A DNA stretch of 54,598 bases from Methylococcaceae bacterium (GTDB lineage Bacteria > Pseudomonadota > Gammaproteobacteria > Methylococcales > Methylomonadaceae), in the NCBI GenBank assembly GCA_030693065.1, contig JAUYBL010000026.1:1-54598 (forward strand), given 5' to 3'. The position numbers and the translations under genes are program-made. This document shows, one piece after another, positions 44,003 to 53,005 of the stretch; within the stretch, counting starts at the first letter, position 1; each line of letters starts with the position of its first letter. The notes beneath the pieces were generated by a model. That model did not search any database. It had not been told where the DNA came from and saw nothing but the letters and a program-made list of their open reading frames with translations.

Positions 44003-44977
44003 ATGTCTTTAAATATCCTTACTAAAAAATCCGCGACGGCCCTATTAATTGCAATAGGCCTCAGTGCTCAGACGGCTCAAGCGGCTTTAACCTTCAACTT
44101 TACCTACAAAAGCCCTGGTCAAGGCTTTGATGATCCGACCTTTGGCGCTGACCGCAAAGCAGCGCTTAACAGTGCAGCTGATTTATTAGGCGAATATTTT
44201 GTAAATTACACCGCAACGCTTGATTACGATGTCACATCTTCAAACGTAAATGAATCTAGGCTGGCCTCAGCAGGTAGCAGTTATTCTTTGATCCCCGGCA
44301 CGTTTCAAGGCACCACTGTACAAACAAAAATACTGACTAATGGTGCGATCGATAGCAATTTTTTTGCTGCCGACGGTTTTATTGATTGGAATTTTTATGA
44401 CAACTGGGGGCTAAGCGATAACGTCGCTAGTGATCAATTTGATTTTAAAAGAGTTGCAATACATGAGTTATTACACTCATTTGGATTTAGTTCGCTTGTT
44501 AATCAAAACGGTAGCGGGTTAGGGGATAAAAACCCGGGTACCGCCGACACATGGGCCACGTTTGATCAATTTTTGACCAATGCTGACGGCGTTAGATTGA
44601 TAAATAACGCTGGTGTGTTTGATGGTTCGGTTAATGCGTTGACAGGAGGTAGCGTGTTATTCAATGGACAAAATGCCAAAGACGCCAATGGCGGTGTTGC
44701 CGTTAACCTTTATGCGCCAACAATATTCAGCCCTGGCAGCAGCATTAGCCATCTTGACGATGATACTCTCGCCTTGTCCGAGTTGATTATGGCTTCATCC
44801 GTATCTGCAGGACAAAAATCACGAGAATTATCGGATATCGAAATCGGCATACTTCGAGACATCGGCTATACCCAAATCGTTGCCCCAGCTCAGGTACCCG
44901 TACCTGCATCAACTTGGTTGATGCTAAGCGGACTGCTTGGGCTTGTCGGTTATGGACGTCGTAAAGCGACGGTTTAA
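44003..44977 (+). CDS. PEP-CTERM-sorted zinc metalloprotease-like protein
   Basis: The 324 aa protein has a signal peptide (SAQTAQA, cleavage near residue 27), a zincin motif HELLHSFGFSS (His154, Glu155, His158), and a C-terminal sorting tail VPVPASTWLMLSGLLGLVGY followed by GRRK. The tail is the PEP-CTERM type handled by exosortase: a Pro-rich motif, a hydrophobic helix and a basic end. It is probably exported and anchored or released at the cell surface or in an exopolysaccharide matrix. The third zinc ligand is not obvious. No exosortase gene lies in this window. Confidence 0.85.
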   Translation: MSLNILTKKSATALLIAIGLSAQTAQAALTFNFTYKSPGQGFDDPTFGADRKAALNSAADLLGEYFVNYTATLDYDVTSSNVNESRLASAGSSYSLIPGTFQGTTVQTKILTNGAIDSNFFAADGFIDWNFYDNWGLSDNVASDQFDFKRVAIHELLHSFGFSSLVNQNGSGLGDKNPGTADTWATFDQFLTNADGVRLINNAGVFDGSVNALTGGSVLFNGQNAKDANGGVAVNLYAPTIFSPGSSISHLDDDTLALSELIMASSVSAGQKSRELSDIEIGILRDIGYTQIVAPAQVPVPASTWLMLSGLLGLVGYGRRKATV

Positions 44978-44988
44978 GAGGATTATAG

Positions 44989-45043
44989 AAATTGCACCTC
45001 GCCAAGCTGCACTTAATTACAGATGCCTGGCGAGGTGCAATTT
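44989..45043. terminator. Strong bidirectional intrinsic terminator
   Basis: A perfect 16-bp stem, AAATTGCACCTCGCCA (44989-45004) and TGGCGAGGTGCAATTT (45028-45043), is followed by a T-run. It sits between the PEP-CTERM gene and the convergent batD-like gene. Confidence 0.92.
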
Positions 45044-45064
45044 TTTATAGCGGGTTTTCTATAG

Positions 45065-46870
45065 TTACAACCGATAAAGCGGTTCCAGACCATCATCAAT
45101 TGTACTAGCCAATTTAGTTCTGGCTTTATTTTCAGTAAACGTTTGAAACAGTTTTTTACCCTGCCATTGCCCGGCTTCTTTACCGTACAACACCTGATTC
45201 AACAACAGAATTTCATCACGTAGGCGCGCTTCACATAATTCAGCAATTGCACCCAAACTGTCGGCGTTAAATTGTTGTTTACCCCATGCCAACAACGCGT
45301 CTTTGGCGGCAATGGCATTGTTATCGGCACAGGCTTTTTTTAAGCGCTTGATGCTGTCTTTAATTTGCAGTTGTTTGCCGTTGTCGATGACCGGTTTGAA
45401 GGTAGGTCTTCTATTGCTTAAAAAATAAAGCACAGTTAACAGCCAGCCCACGGCTAAAAATAGCGTCGTCCACATCCAAACATCGTTTTGCTGAACTTCT
45501 ACATTAGTTATCACAGGCGCGGCCGCATCAACTTTCTGTGCTGGTTGCTGCACAGGCGGTATTACCGGCTGCGCGGGTGCGGGTTGTGAGCCCGGCGCCG
45601 CAATTGCGGTAATGGTGGTTTCCGGGAGTTTGGCGATTTCCATTTTTTGGGTTTGGCTGTTAAACCAAGGTATCTCAATCGCCGGCAAGCTGTAGTCGCC
45701 TGACTGTGAAGGGATAATGGCGATTTTTTCTTCTCTTAATGCCACGACGCCATCGGCATTTTTTTGTTCTTGTAGGGTGGGTTGATCCGGATAGGCTTTA
45801 ATTTGATTGTTGGTTTTAAGCGTATTTAATTCCGGTAATTGCCCCACGGTTGCGCCTTTAACAAGCAAGGTCAGGGTGCGCGTAATAGGTTCGCCGACTT
45901 TCATTTGCTGAAAATCACCAGACCATTCTTGTTTGATTTCCAATTGCTCTGCTGATAACCAATGTTTTCCGGTAAAGGTGCTCGGCACGGGTTTTACATC
46001 CAATGTGATAGCTTTAGATTCTATACGTTTGCTTTGGGTACTTTGCGGATTAAAAAAGCCGTTAAAGCGTGGGCGGCCATTACTGCTAACCACTTCAGCG
46101 TTTAGTACCAGTGGCTTAATAGTCAGGCTGCCGCTTTTTTGCGGAAAAATAGCGTATTTTCTTTCTGTGACTAAATAGTTCACGCCGTTAACTTGGGTGT
46201 TGTAATTGCTGTCATCACCCAGTTTTTCTACCACGGCATCCGCCAATTCCGGGTCACTTAGGCTAGCCTGGGCAATATCAACTCGTCTATACAGGCGCAG
46301 TGTATATAACACTTGCGACTGCACATAAGGGCTTTGCGGTGTAGCTTCAACGTCTAAATACAGATCCTGATCAGTATCGACGTTTTTGCTAGCGGCTTGT
46401 TGGGTAACTGAAATAGCCAGCGCTTGGCTGACATCGTTACCAAATTTTATCGACGGAATGCTGAGATTACCCGCTCGTTTAGCAATTACTTTCAGTACCC
46501 AGCGAATGCTGCGTGTGGCGGTGCCGTTAATCACCGAGATATTGCTGCTCTGACTTTGACCAAGGATTTTGAAATCCTGTTCTAACGGCTTGAAATTTGG
46601 GTTGTCGTCGGGTGATTCACTAGCAGTAAAAATTATTTGAAAAGATTCATCCAGACTGACCGGGTTTCTATCCACCGCAGCGGTAATATGTGCGGCGGCA
46701 AAGCTGGCTGTGGGCCAGAGCAAGTTGAGCAGTATCAAAAAGATTAGTGTTGTAGGTTGGGTTAACAGCCTTTTCGTTAAGCCAACATATCGGGTTAGCA
46801 AATGTTGAATTGCTAAAAGCGTGTAACCCAACTTAGGGTATTTTGATGGAAGGGTGCTTGGCGACGTCAT
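45065..46870 (-). CDS. batD: BatD-like protein (oxygen tolerance family)
   Basis: BatD-type proteins are inner-membrane proteins with large periplasmic parts, found in Bat operons linked to aerotolerance. The 601 aa product has a signal or anchor segment (LIFLILLNLLWPTASFAAA), repeated Ig-like beta domains (VDRNPVSLDESFQI; VKAIPST-type spacers) and a C-terminal membrane helix (WMWTTLFLAVGWLLTVLYFL) with a cytoplasmic tail. No batA, batB or MoxR gene is adjacent, so it is isolated. The N-terminus is unusual: about 28 residues before the hydrophobic core are encoded by a palindromic repeat (46753-46835). The start is uncertain; an upstream TTG would add 23 residues. Confidence 0.85.
   Translation of the reverse strand: MTSPSTLPSKYPKLGYTLLAIQHLLTRYVGLTKRLLTQPTTLIFLILLNLLWPTASFAAAHITAAVDRNPVSLDESFQIIFTASESPDDNPNFKPLEQDFKILGQSQSSNISVINGTATRSIRWVLKVIAKRAGNLSIPSIKFGNDVSQALAISVTQQAASKNVDTDQDLYLDVEATPQSPYVQSQVLYTLRLYRRVDIAQASLSDPELADAVVEKLGDDSNYNTQVNGVNYLVTERKYAIFPQKSGSLTIKPLVLNAEVVSSNGRPRFNGFFNPQSTQSKRIESKAITLDVKPVPSTFTGKHWLSAEQLEIKQEWSGDFQQMKVGEPITRTLTLLVKGATVGQLPELNTLKTNNQIKAYPDQPTLQEQKNADGVVALREEKIAIIPSQSGDYSLPAIEIPWFNSQTQKMEIAKLPETTITAIAAPGSQPAPAQPVIPPVQQPAQKVDAAAPVITNVEVQQNDVWMWTTLFLAVGWLLTVLYFLSNRRPTFKPVIDNGKQLQIKDSIKRLKKACADNNAIAAKDALLAWGKQQFNADSLGAIAELCEARLRDEILLLNQVLYGKEAGQWQGKKLFQTFTENKARTKLASTIDDGLEPLYRL
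46753..46835. repeat. GTTGGGTT-type palindromic element inside the batD coding region
   Basis: GTTGGGTTAAC (46756-46766) and GTTAAGCCAAC (46776-46786) form an 11-bp stem with one mismatch and a 9-base loop, the same design as 4319-4349. GTTGGGTTA (46756-46764) also pairs with TAACCCAAC (46824-46832), giving outer ends. It lies in the N-terminal coding part of the BatD-like gene and is read in frame as protein. Confidence 0.7.
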
Positions 46871-46960
46871 AGTGGTGATGGAACGGATATTTTGGGTTGA
46901 GGATATGTTTTTATCTATCTTAGATAAGGCAGGCTGCAAGCTTTAAACTTTATATAAAGC

Positions 46961-47001
46961 TAAGCCGTTCATGGGGCGACAAGCTCACCATGAACGGCTT
47001 A
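46961..47001. terminator. Palindromic hairpin between the batD-like and RND efflux operons
   Basis: TAAGCCGTTCATGG (46961-46974) and CCATGAACGGCTTA (46988-47001) form a perfect 14-bp stem. The loop holds CGACAAGCTCAC, the same motif as the repeats at 21403-21414. AAATTTTT follows on the plus strand only; in the minus direction, in which the efflux operon is read, there is no T-tract. It may be a repeat that also works as a terminator. Confidence 0.6.
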
Positions 47002-47032
47002 AATTTTTCTATTAATCGATGTAATAATGCGG

Positions 47033-47338
47033 TTAAAGAATACCGTTTTCAAGCACTGGCATTACCCAATAGTGTATCCCGGAATCGGTAAAATCGTTTT
47101 TTAACTGCGTCAATAGTTCGGCCAGACCTTCCTCGGCCAGATACATTTGAAAGCGGATTTTTTTCTGGCGACCTGTGACCTGTTCTGCTAACGATAAATT
47201 TTCGTTTTTATGGTCATGAGCGTTGACTTGGAAGGTGCTAAAACCGAACTCTGACTCCAGGGTTAATAAACAATCGACGACTGCCTCTTCCAGCGAAGGC
47301 GGGACATTAATAGTGACTAGATATTTTTTGTCATTCAT
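47033..47338 (-). CDS. DUF3240 family protein
   Basis: The 101 aa protein begins MNDKKYLVTINVPPSLEEAV and has the FGFSTFQVNAHDHK and QKKIRFQMYLAEE segments of DUF3240, a PII-like small family found beside heavy-metal RND pumps. A binding or regulatory role is inferred. The start overlaps the pump gene stop by four bases (ATGA). It is the last gene of the efflux operon. Confidence 0.88.
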   Translation of the reverse strand: MNDKKYLVTINVPPSLEEAVVDCLLTLESEFGFSTFQVNAHDHKNENLSLAEQVTGRQKKIRFQMYLAEEGLAELLTQLKNDFTDSGIHYWVMPVLENGIL

Positions 47339-50300
47339 TGCTCGATCTCCTTCGGCGCTTCGATAGTCGTCGCCTGACCGTAAAGCTTAAATAAAATCGG
47401 TAACAGGAATAAGGTTAAAAACGTTGACGATACCAAGCCGCCAATCACTACAATTGCCAATGGACGCTGAATTTCAGAGCCCGGGCCGGTCGCAAATAAC
47501 AGCGGTATTAAGCCAAAGGCCGCGATGCTGGCAGTCATCAATACCGGGCGTAAGCGTCGCATTGAGCCGATTACAATGACTTTTGCTATGTCCATGCCGG
47601 TGGCGAGCAGCTGATTAAAGTAGCTGACCATCACCACGCCGTTAAGTACCGCGATACCCAATAAGGCAATAAAACCTACCGAGGCAGGCACCGATAAGTA
47701 TTCACCGGACAGCCACAGCGCAAATACACCACCGACCATTGCTAGTGGGATGTTGGACAGCACTAGCGTCGCTTGACGTACTGATCCGAAAGTTGAAAAC
47801 AGCAATAAAAATATCAAGCCTAACGACACTGGCACCACGATAGATAATGTCGCGGCTGCGCGTTGTTGGTTTTCAAACTGGCCGCCGAATTCAACTGTGT
47901 ATCCAGTAGGCAGGGTGATTTTTTCTGCGACTGCTTTACGGGCTTCGTCGACAAATCCTACTAAGTCACGATCCTGGACGTTGCTGCGGATTACCACAAA
48001 GCGTTGGCCGCGTTCTCTACCGATAGAAACGACCCCTTCCACTTTTTCCAATTTGGCAACGGCAGTGACGGGTACATGACCGCCAGTCGGTAAGGTGAGT
48101 TGTAGATTGTCAAAATTAGAGGTATTGCTGTTACCACGAATGATTAACGGCGTACGTTTGATGCCTTCTTGCACGATACCTAAGTTAAGGCCCTCGATTT
48201 GTGCATGCAGCAAGGTTTCAATACTGTCGCTGTTAAGCCCCAAACGTCCAGCCGCCAATTTATCGATGGTTAATTGCAAAAATTGCATACCGTCATTTTG
48301 TTTGGCGAACACGTCGCTGGAACCACTGATATGTTTCAATATTTCGGCAATTTCATTGGCTTTTTCATTGAGTACGGCCAGATCAGCACCGAACAGTTTT
48401 ACCGCAACATCGCCCCGGGTGCCGGTGAGCATTTCCGATACGCGCATTTCGATAGGCTGGGTAAAGCCAAAAGCGATACCGGGTGTTTGGGCCATCACCT
48501 TACGAATTTCTTCGATTAACGCTTCCTTGCTGTGCATGCGCCATTCTTCTTTAGGTTTAAGCACTAGGAAAGTATCGGTTTCGTTTAAGCCCATCGGATC
48601 CAAACCCAGTTCATCAGAGCCAACTCGAGCGACAATCGACGCTATTTCCGGGATGTTTTTAAGCAGGTTTTTTTGCACCTGACCATCCAAGGCAACCGAT
48701 TGTTCTAGCGTGATCGACGGCAGCTTTTCTAATTGCAAAATGATGTCGCCTTCATCCATGGTAGGCATAAAGGTACTACCAATTTGGGTAAATACCAGAA
48801 TCGTTACCGCCAACAACGAACCCGCACCGACAAACACTTTTTTACTGTTGTCGACACACCAAAGCAGCGCAGGTTGATACAGTTTTTGCAGTTGTCTGGG
48901 CAGCCAAGGCTCCTCGTGGGAAACATTTTTTAACAGGTAAGACGCAATTACCGGAATTACCGATAGTGACATTACCAAAGAGCCACTTAGCGCGAATACG
49001 ATAGTCAGTGCTACTGGGGTAAATAATTTACCTTCCAGGCCTTGCAAGGTCAGTAACGGTAAAAACACGATGATGATGATTAAAATACCTGAGGTCACAG
49101 GGGCTGCCACTTCGCGGGTAGCGCGGTAGATGACATGCAATCTGGGTAAACGTTTAGCTTTTTCGGTATGTGCTAGATGTGTGATCAAGTTTTCTACCAC
49201 CACGACCGCCGCATCAACCAACATACCTATCGCAATGGCAAGCCCGCCTAAACTCATCAGGTTGGCAGACATGCCCATGTAATTCATCAGAATGAAAGTG
49301 AACAATGCCGCCAAGGGTAAGGCTAGCGCAACTGTTAATGCTGCACGCAAATCACCCAGGAACAAAATCAGCAGCACCACGACCAATACGATGGCTTCCA
49401 GCAACGCATGCAATACCGTATCGACTGCCTTATCTACTAGGTTGCCGCGGTTATAAAACACCTTGGCTTCTACGCCTTTAGGAAAACCTTTACTGATTTC
49501 TGCCAATTTTCGTTCGATACCGACAATTGTTTGCCGGGCATTAGCGCCGCGTAAACTTAACACCAAGCCGGTAACAGCTTCGCCCTGGCCGTTTTTGCTG
49601 ACAGCACCGTAGCGGGTTAGGGCGCCGATATTGACGTCGGCAACATCGCCGACAGTAATAGGTATGCCGCTGCTGTTATCGACCACGATAGTTTTGACAT
49701 CAGCGAGCGTTTTAATTCGGCCTTCAGCACGAACAATCAGTGCTTCTTCGCCATCAGTCATCCGACCGGCGCCATCATTGCTGTTATTGCTCTGTAGTGC
49801 TTGTACCAATTGGTCGATGCTGACATTTCTGGCTGACATACGAGTATTGTCAGCTGTTACAGTAAAGCTTCTGACCAAACCACCTAGTGAATTGACGTCG
49901 GCGACGCCCGGTACGGTGCGTAGTGCGGGGCGGATCACCCAGTCCAGCAAGTCACGGCGTTCCATCAGACTTAAATCGCCGCCTTCCACGCTAAACATAA
50001 ACATTTCGCCCAATGGCGTTGTCATTGGGGCAATACCGCCTTGAACGCCGGCCGGTAGGTTGGCCCACAGAGTGTTTAAACGCTCGGCAATTTGTTGTCG
50101 CGCCCAAAAAATATCGGTACCTTCGGTAAAATCAACAGTAATGTCGGTGAGTGCGTATTTGGCAATAGAACGCAACATGGTTTGATGGGGAATACCAAGC
50201 AGTTCCACTTCGATAGGCGCGGTAATTCTGGCTTCTACTTCTTCAGGAGTCATGCCAGGTGCTTTAACGATAATTTTTACCTGGGTAGGTGAAACCTCAG

Positions 50301-50415
50301 GGAAGGCGTCAATAGGTATGTTATTAAACGCATAATAACCACCGCCAATTAGCAGCAATACTGCTAACAGGATAATTATGCGTTGGCTCAGGGCAAAGCG
50401 AATCAATGCAGACAT
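47335..50415 (-). CDS. Heavy-metal efflux RND pump, CzcA/CusA family
   Basis: This is the inner-membrane proton-driven pump of a tripartite metal efflux system. At 1026 aa it has the RND layout: two sets of six membrane helices and two large periplasmic loops, with the N-terminal FNNIPIDAFPEVSPTQV signature of the heavy-metal branch. The proton-relay motif in helix 4 reads AIGMLVDAAVVVVEN (about 397-411). This pattern resembles neither the DFG form of CzcA nor the IVMIEN form of CusA exactly, so the ion (copper/silver, or zinc/cobalt/cadmium) is not assigned. The start overlaps the adaptor stop by one base. Confidence 0.92.
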   Translation of the reverse strand: MSALIRFALSQRIIILLAVLLLIGGGYYAFNNIPIDAFPEVSPTQVKIIVKAPGMTPEEVEARITAPIEVELLGIPHQTMLRSIAKYALTDITVDFTEGTDIFWARQQIAERLNTLWANLPAGVQGGIAPMTTPLGEMFMFSVEGGDLSLMERRDLLDWVIRPALRTVPGVADVNSLGGLVRSFTVTADNTRMSARNVSIDQLVQALQSNNSNDGAGRMTDGEEALIVRAEGRIKTLADVKTIVVDNSSGIPITVGDVADVNIGALTRYGAVSKNGQGEAVTGLVLSLRGANARQTIVGIERKLAEISKGFPKGVEAKVFYNRGNLVDKAVDTVLHALLEAIVLVVVLLILFLGDLRAALTVALALPLAALFTFILMNYMGMSANLMSLGGLAIAIGMLVDAAVVVVENLITHLAHTEKAKRLPRLHVIYRATREVAAPVTSGILIIIIVFLPLLTLQGLEGKLFTPVALTIVFALSGSLVMSLSVIPVIASYLLKNVSHEEPWLPRQLQKLYQPALLWCVDNSKKVFVGAGSLLAVTILVFTQIGSTFMPTMDEGDIILQLEKLPSITLEQSVALDGQVQKNLLKNIPEIASIVARVGSDELGLDPMGLNETDTFLVLKPKEEWRMHSKEALIEEIRKVMAQTPGIAFGFTQPIEMRVSEMLTGTRGDVAVKLFGADLAVLNEKANEIAEILKHISGSSDVFAKQNDGMQFLQLTIDKLAAGRLGLNSDSIETLLHAQIEGLNLGIVQEGIKRTPLIIRGNSNTSNFDNLQLTLPTGGHVPVTAVAKLEKVEGVVSIGRERGQRFVVIRSNVQDRDLVGFVDEARKAVAEKITLPTGYTVEFGGQFENQQRAAATLSIVVPVSLGLIFLLLFSTFGSVRQATLVLSNIPLAMVGGVFALWLSGEYLSVPASVGFIALLGIAVLNGVVMVSYFNQLLATGMDIAKVIVIGSMRRLRPVLMTASIAAFGLIPLLFATGPGSEIQRPLAIVVIGGLVSSTFLTLFLLPILFKLYGQATTIEAPKEIEQ

Positions 50416-51545
50416 TATTCACCACTCCCCAAACCTAACCAGTTCGCTTTAAGTGCCACGGCGCCTTGGATGGCAAGCTGTTCTGAGCCGGTGAAGTTAC
50501 CACTGATAATAGATTCATCACCTTGTTTACCTAATACTTTCACGGGTAAAACTTGAAAGCCATTCGCAGTGCGTACAAATACAAACGAACCGCCATCATT
50601 TTGGGCAATGGCGACATTAGCAACTTTATAAGCTGCTTTATCGGTATTCTGAATAATTTGGATATTAACTTGCTGACCGACACGTACCGCCGATTGTGGG
50701 CCTTTGATTACCGCTCTGGCATGCACCGTTTGATTTTTAGGGTTGACGCTTTGCCCTAATAGGCGAATTTCCGCAGTAACTGCATCAGAAGTGTTTTCAA
50801 TCAGTACCTTATCACCCAGTTTGACACTGTCGATGCGCTCTTGGGGAATATTAAGTTCTAGCCAGAGTTCATCCAGATTTGCCAAACGATAGATAGGGGA
50901 AAGTATGTCGATACGACTACCGGCTTCAGCCATCCTATCAATAATTACGCCGTTAATTGGTGCGTGAATGTTTAATTGACCACTTAATTTGTGAGTTTTA
51001 GTTAAGCGATCAATTTCCCCAGCCGACATGCCCGCGATAGTTAATAGTTGCCGATGTTCATCAGCTTCTGACGCAAAGGCATTGTGCTGACTAGCGGTTT
51101 CTTGCCAGCGTCGCTCGGCAATCGCGCCATCCGCCAACAATTTTTTATCGCGTTGATAAGTTAGTGCGCTCAGTTGTAGATCACTGACAGCTTTGAGGTA
51201 AAGCCGTTGCATGGAGAGCAATTCAGGGCTGTCCAATTGCGCGAGAACATCGCCCTTTTTAATATTGTCACCGATGGCAGCATTTAATTTGGTAATCAGG
51301 CCTGCTTGTGATGCAGCAATGGTGTATTCCTGAGAAGGCGGCGCCACTACTTTAGCAGGAGCATATAGAACAGGTATCTGTTTGACCGGCTCCAGTTTGC
51401 CTAATTTAATGCCCAAGTTGGTGAAATTTGCTTCAGAAAGTTGAATGCTGTTTTCTAGGGCCATCACTTGGTTGCTAGCCAGTAGGCAAAGCGCAAGCAG
51501 TTGAATTTTGGCGCATTGCGGAATGGATAAGGTTTTTAGGTTCAT
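50415..51545 (-). CDS. Periplasmic adaptor (membrane fusion protein) of the RND efflux system
   Basis: The 376 aa protein links the pump to the outer-membrane channel. It has an N-terminal signal-like segment (LLALCLLASNQVMA), a barrel-sandwich hybrid domain (ITKLNAAIGDNIKKGDVLAQL and LNIHAPINGVIIDRMAEAGS) around a helical hairpin of about 80 residues, then beta-barrel and membrane-proximal domains. There is no metal-binding His/Met-rich N-terminus as found in some CusB and CzcB proteins. It overlaps both neighbours (one base with the pump gene, four with the TolC-type gene). Confidence 0.9.
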   Translation of the reverse strand: MNLKTLSIPQCAKIQLLALCLLASNQVMALENSIQLSEANFTNLGIKLGKLEPVKQIPVLYAPAKVVAPPSQEYTIAASQAGLITKLNAAIGDNIKKGDVLAQLDSPELLSMQRLYLKAVSDLQLSALTYQRDKKLLADGAIAERRWQETASQHNAFASEADEHRQLLTIAGMSAGEIDRLTKTHKLSGQLNIHAPINGVIIDRMAEAGSRIDILSPIYRLANLDELWLELNIPQERIDSVKLGDKVLIENTSDAVTAEIRLLGQSVNPKNQTVHARAVIKGPQSAVRVGQQVNIQIIQNTDKAAYKVANVAIAQNDGGSFVFVRTANGFQVLPVKVLGKQGDESIISGNFTGSEQLAIQGAVALKANWLGLGSGE

Positions 51546-52798
51546 GGCAATACTCCAACTGCTTGATTATAAAAGGCTTGATCACGTTGTAACATCACTG
51601 CGCGTTCTTTGGCGTTAAGAACAGCTTGTTGCGCTCGAACTTGAATTTTCAACAAATCCAGCAGATTAATTTCTCCTACTGAATAACTTAACTGGGTCAT
51701 TTTAAAATGAGCTTCAGAGGTCTGTTTTAGCTCATTGGCAATGGCTAATGCAGCTTGATTGACTTCCAGATTGTGTTCAGCCTCGTGGTGAGCTTGTTCC
51801 AGGTCACGATATAGTTGTTCACGTTCAGCAATCAGTTTGTTTAATTCAACATTAATAGCAGCAATATGAGGCTGGTTGTGGGCACTGCCTCCAAACGGCA
51901 CTACTACGCCGATGTTAAAGCTTTCGGTTTTATTACTGCGAGGATCGTTGTTACTTGGCCGGTCACTGTTGACACCGATGGCAAGATTGGTCTGTCCGGA
52001 GCCAACCAACTCCAGCGCATTGAGTTCAGCCTGTTTACGTTCAATCAGGCTATTAAGCGCGACCAAAGCGGGATGGCTTTGACTAAGCTCCTTTAATGGC
52101 ACTAGATTTTCCTGGAAATTGGCTGGTACTTTGGCAGTTCGAGTAATATTGGCATAGCGTTTACGCGCATGCATTAATTCTGCCTCGGCGAGTATTAACA
52201 GTGAACGCTTTTGTAGTAGTTCGGTTTCCGCTAACAATAAATCTGCGCGCGGTAGGTCGCCTAGTTCTACCTGTTTGCCGATTTTTTTTTGTAATTTCTC
52301 AAAAGTAGCTACTTCTATTTGCGCCTGCTCAAAACGAATTTTCTGTAATTCCATGTCCCATAGTGCTGTTCTAATCAATCCGGCCACGCGTAATTTGGTT
52401 GCTGCTGCTTGGGTTTCGGCGCTGGCTTGGGCTTGCTGTCCTATGGTTTGTTGGGCATCTCGTTGGCCAAAGTTCCATAGCGGGACGTTGATGGTTGCAT
52501 CGACATAATGCAATGTGCCACTTGTGGCTTCCTGAAACCGCAAGCCGGCTTGCGGCGCGCCAGCTACCCAGCTTTGGCCTCGTTCGGATAAGGCTTTGGC
52601 TTCTTGTTCCAACGAAGATAACCAACTGGCGTCAGGGGTTTGTGCCATCGTTAAGTCGACTAATTTAGGCAAGCTTAACGTACTATCAATTTCAATCGGG
52701 TCGTGATGCTCGACGATGTGCGTGTCATTAGCAAAACCCAGAGATGTTGCCAGCACAAAAACAGGCAGACACCTTTTGAAAAGGTTTAAAACATACAT
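51542..52798 (-). CDS. Outer-membrane TolC-type efflux protein
   Basis: The 418 aa protein is the outer-membrane channel of the pump. It has a signal peptide (VFVLATSLGFA) and the two-fold helical repeat of the TolC family; AEHNLEVNQAALAIANE and LLDLLKIQVRAQQAVLNAKE come from the C-terminal repeat. Several His residues in the mature N-terminus (HIVEHHDP) could bind metal. It overlaps the adaptor start (ATGA) and is the second gene of the operon after the small secreted protein. Confidence 0.88.
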   Translation of the reverse strand: MYVLNLFKRCLPVFVLATSLGFANDTHIVEHHDPIEIDSTLSLPKLVDLTMAQTPDASWLSSLEQEAKALSERGQSWVAGAPQAGLRFQEATSGTLHYVDATINVPLWNFGQRDAQQTIGQQAQASAETQAAATKLRVAGLIRTALWDMELQKIRFEQAQIEVATFEKLQKKIGKQVELGDLPRADLLLAETELLQKRSLLILAEAELMHARKRYANITRTAKVPANFQENLVPLKELSQSHPALVALNSLIERKQAELNALELVGSGQTNLAIGVNSDRPSNNDPRSNKTESFNIGVVVPFGGSAHNQPHIAAINVELNKLIAEREQLYRDLEQAHHEAEHNLEVNQAALAIANELKQTSEAHFKMTQLSYSVGEINLLDLLKIQVRAQQAVLNAKERAVMLQRDQAFYNQAVGVLP

Positions 52799-53005
52799 GA
52801 ATGGGCTCGATGCGGGTGAAATCCGCGTAAATACTTAACAAATTACTGAGAGGGCTTTGCAATATTTTCTTTTTGAAAATTGGCAGTATAGTTAATTTGC
52901 ATGGTTGCATAATAAACCGAATGCAAATCAATCTTTTGAATAGCCCGCTAAATAATATTTGTCTGCCTCATTACGAAGTAGCAGACTTGGAATAACGAAA
53001 GGTTT

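Noticed and set aside
48095-48682. 195-codon plus-strand frame
   Set aside because: Antisense shadow of the RND pump gene; serine-rich as expected for such a shadow.
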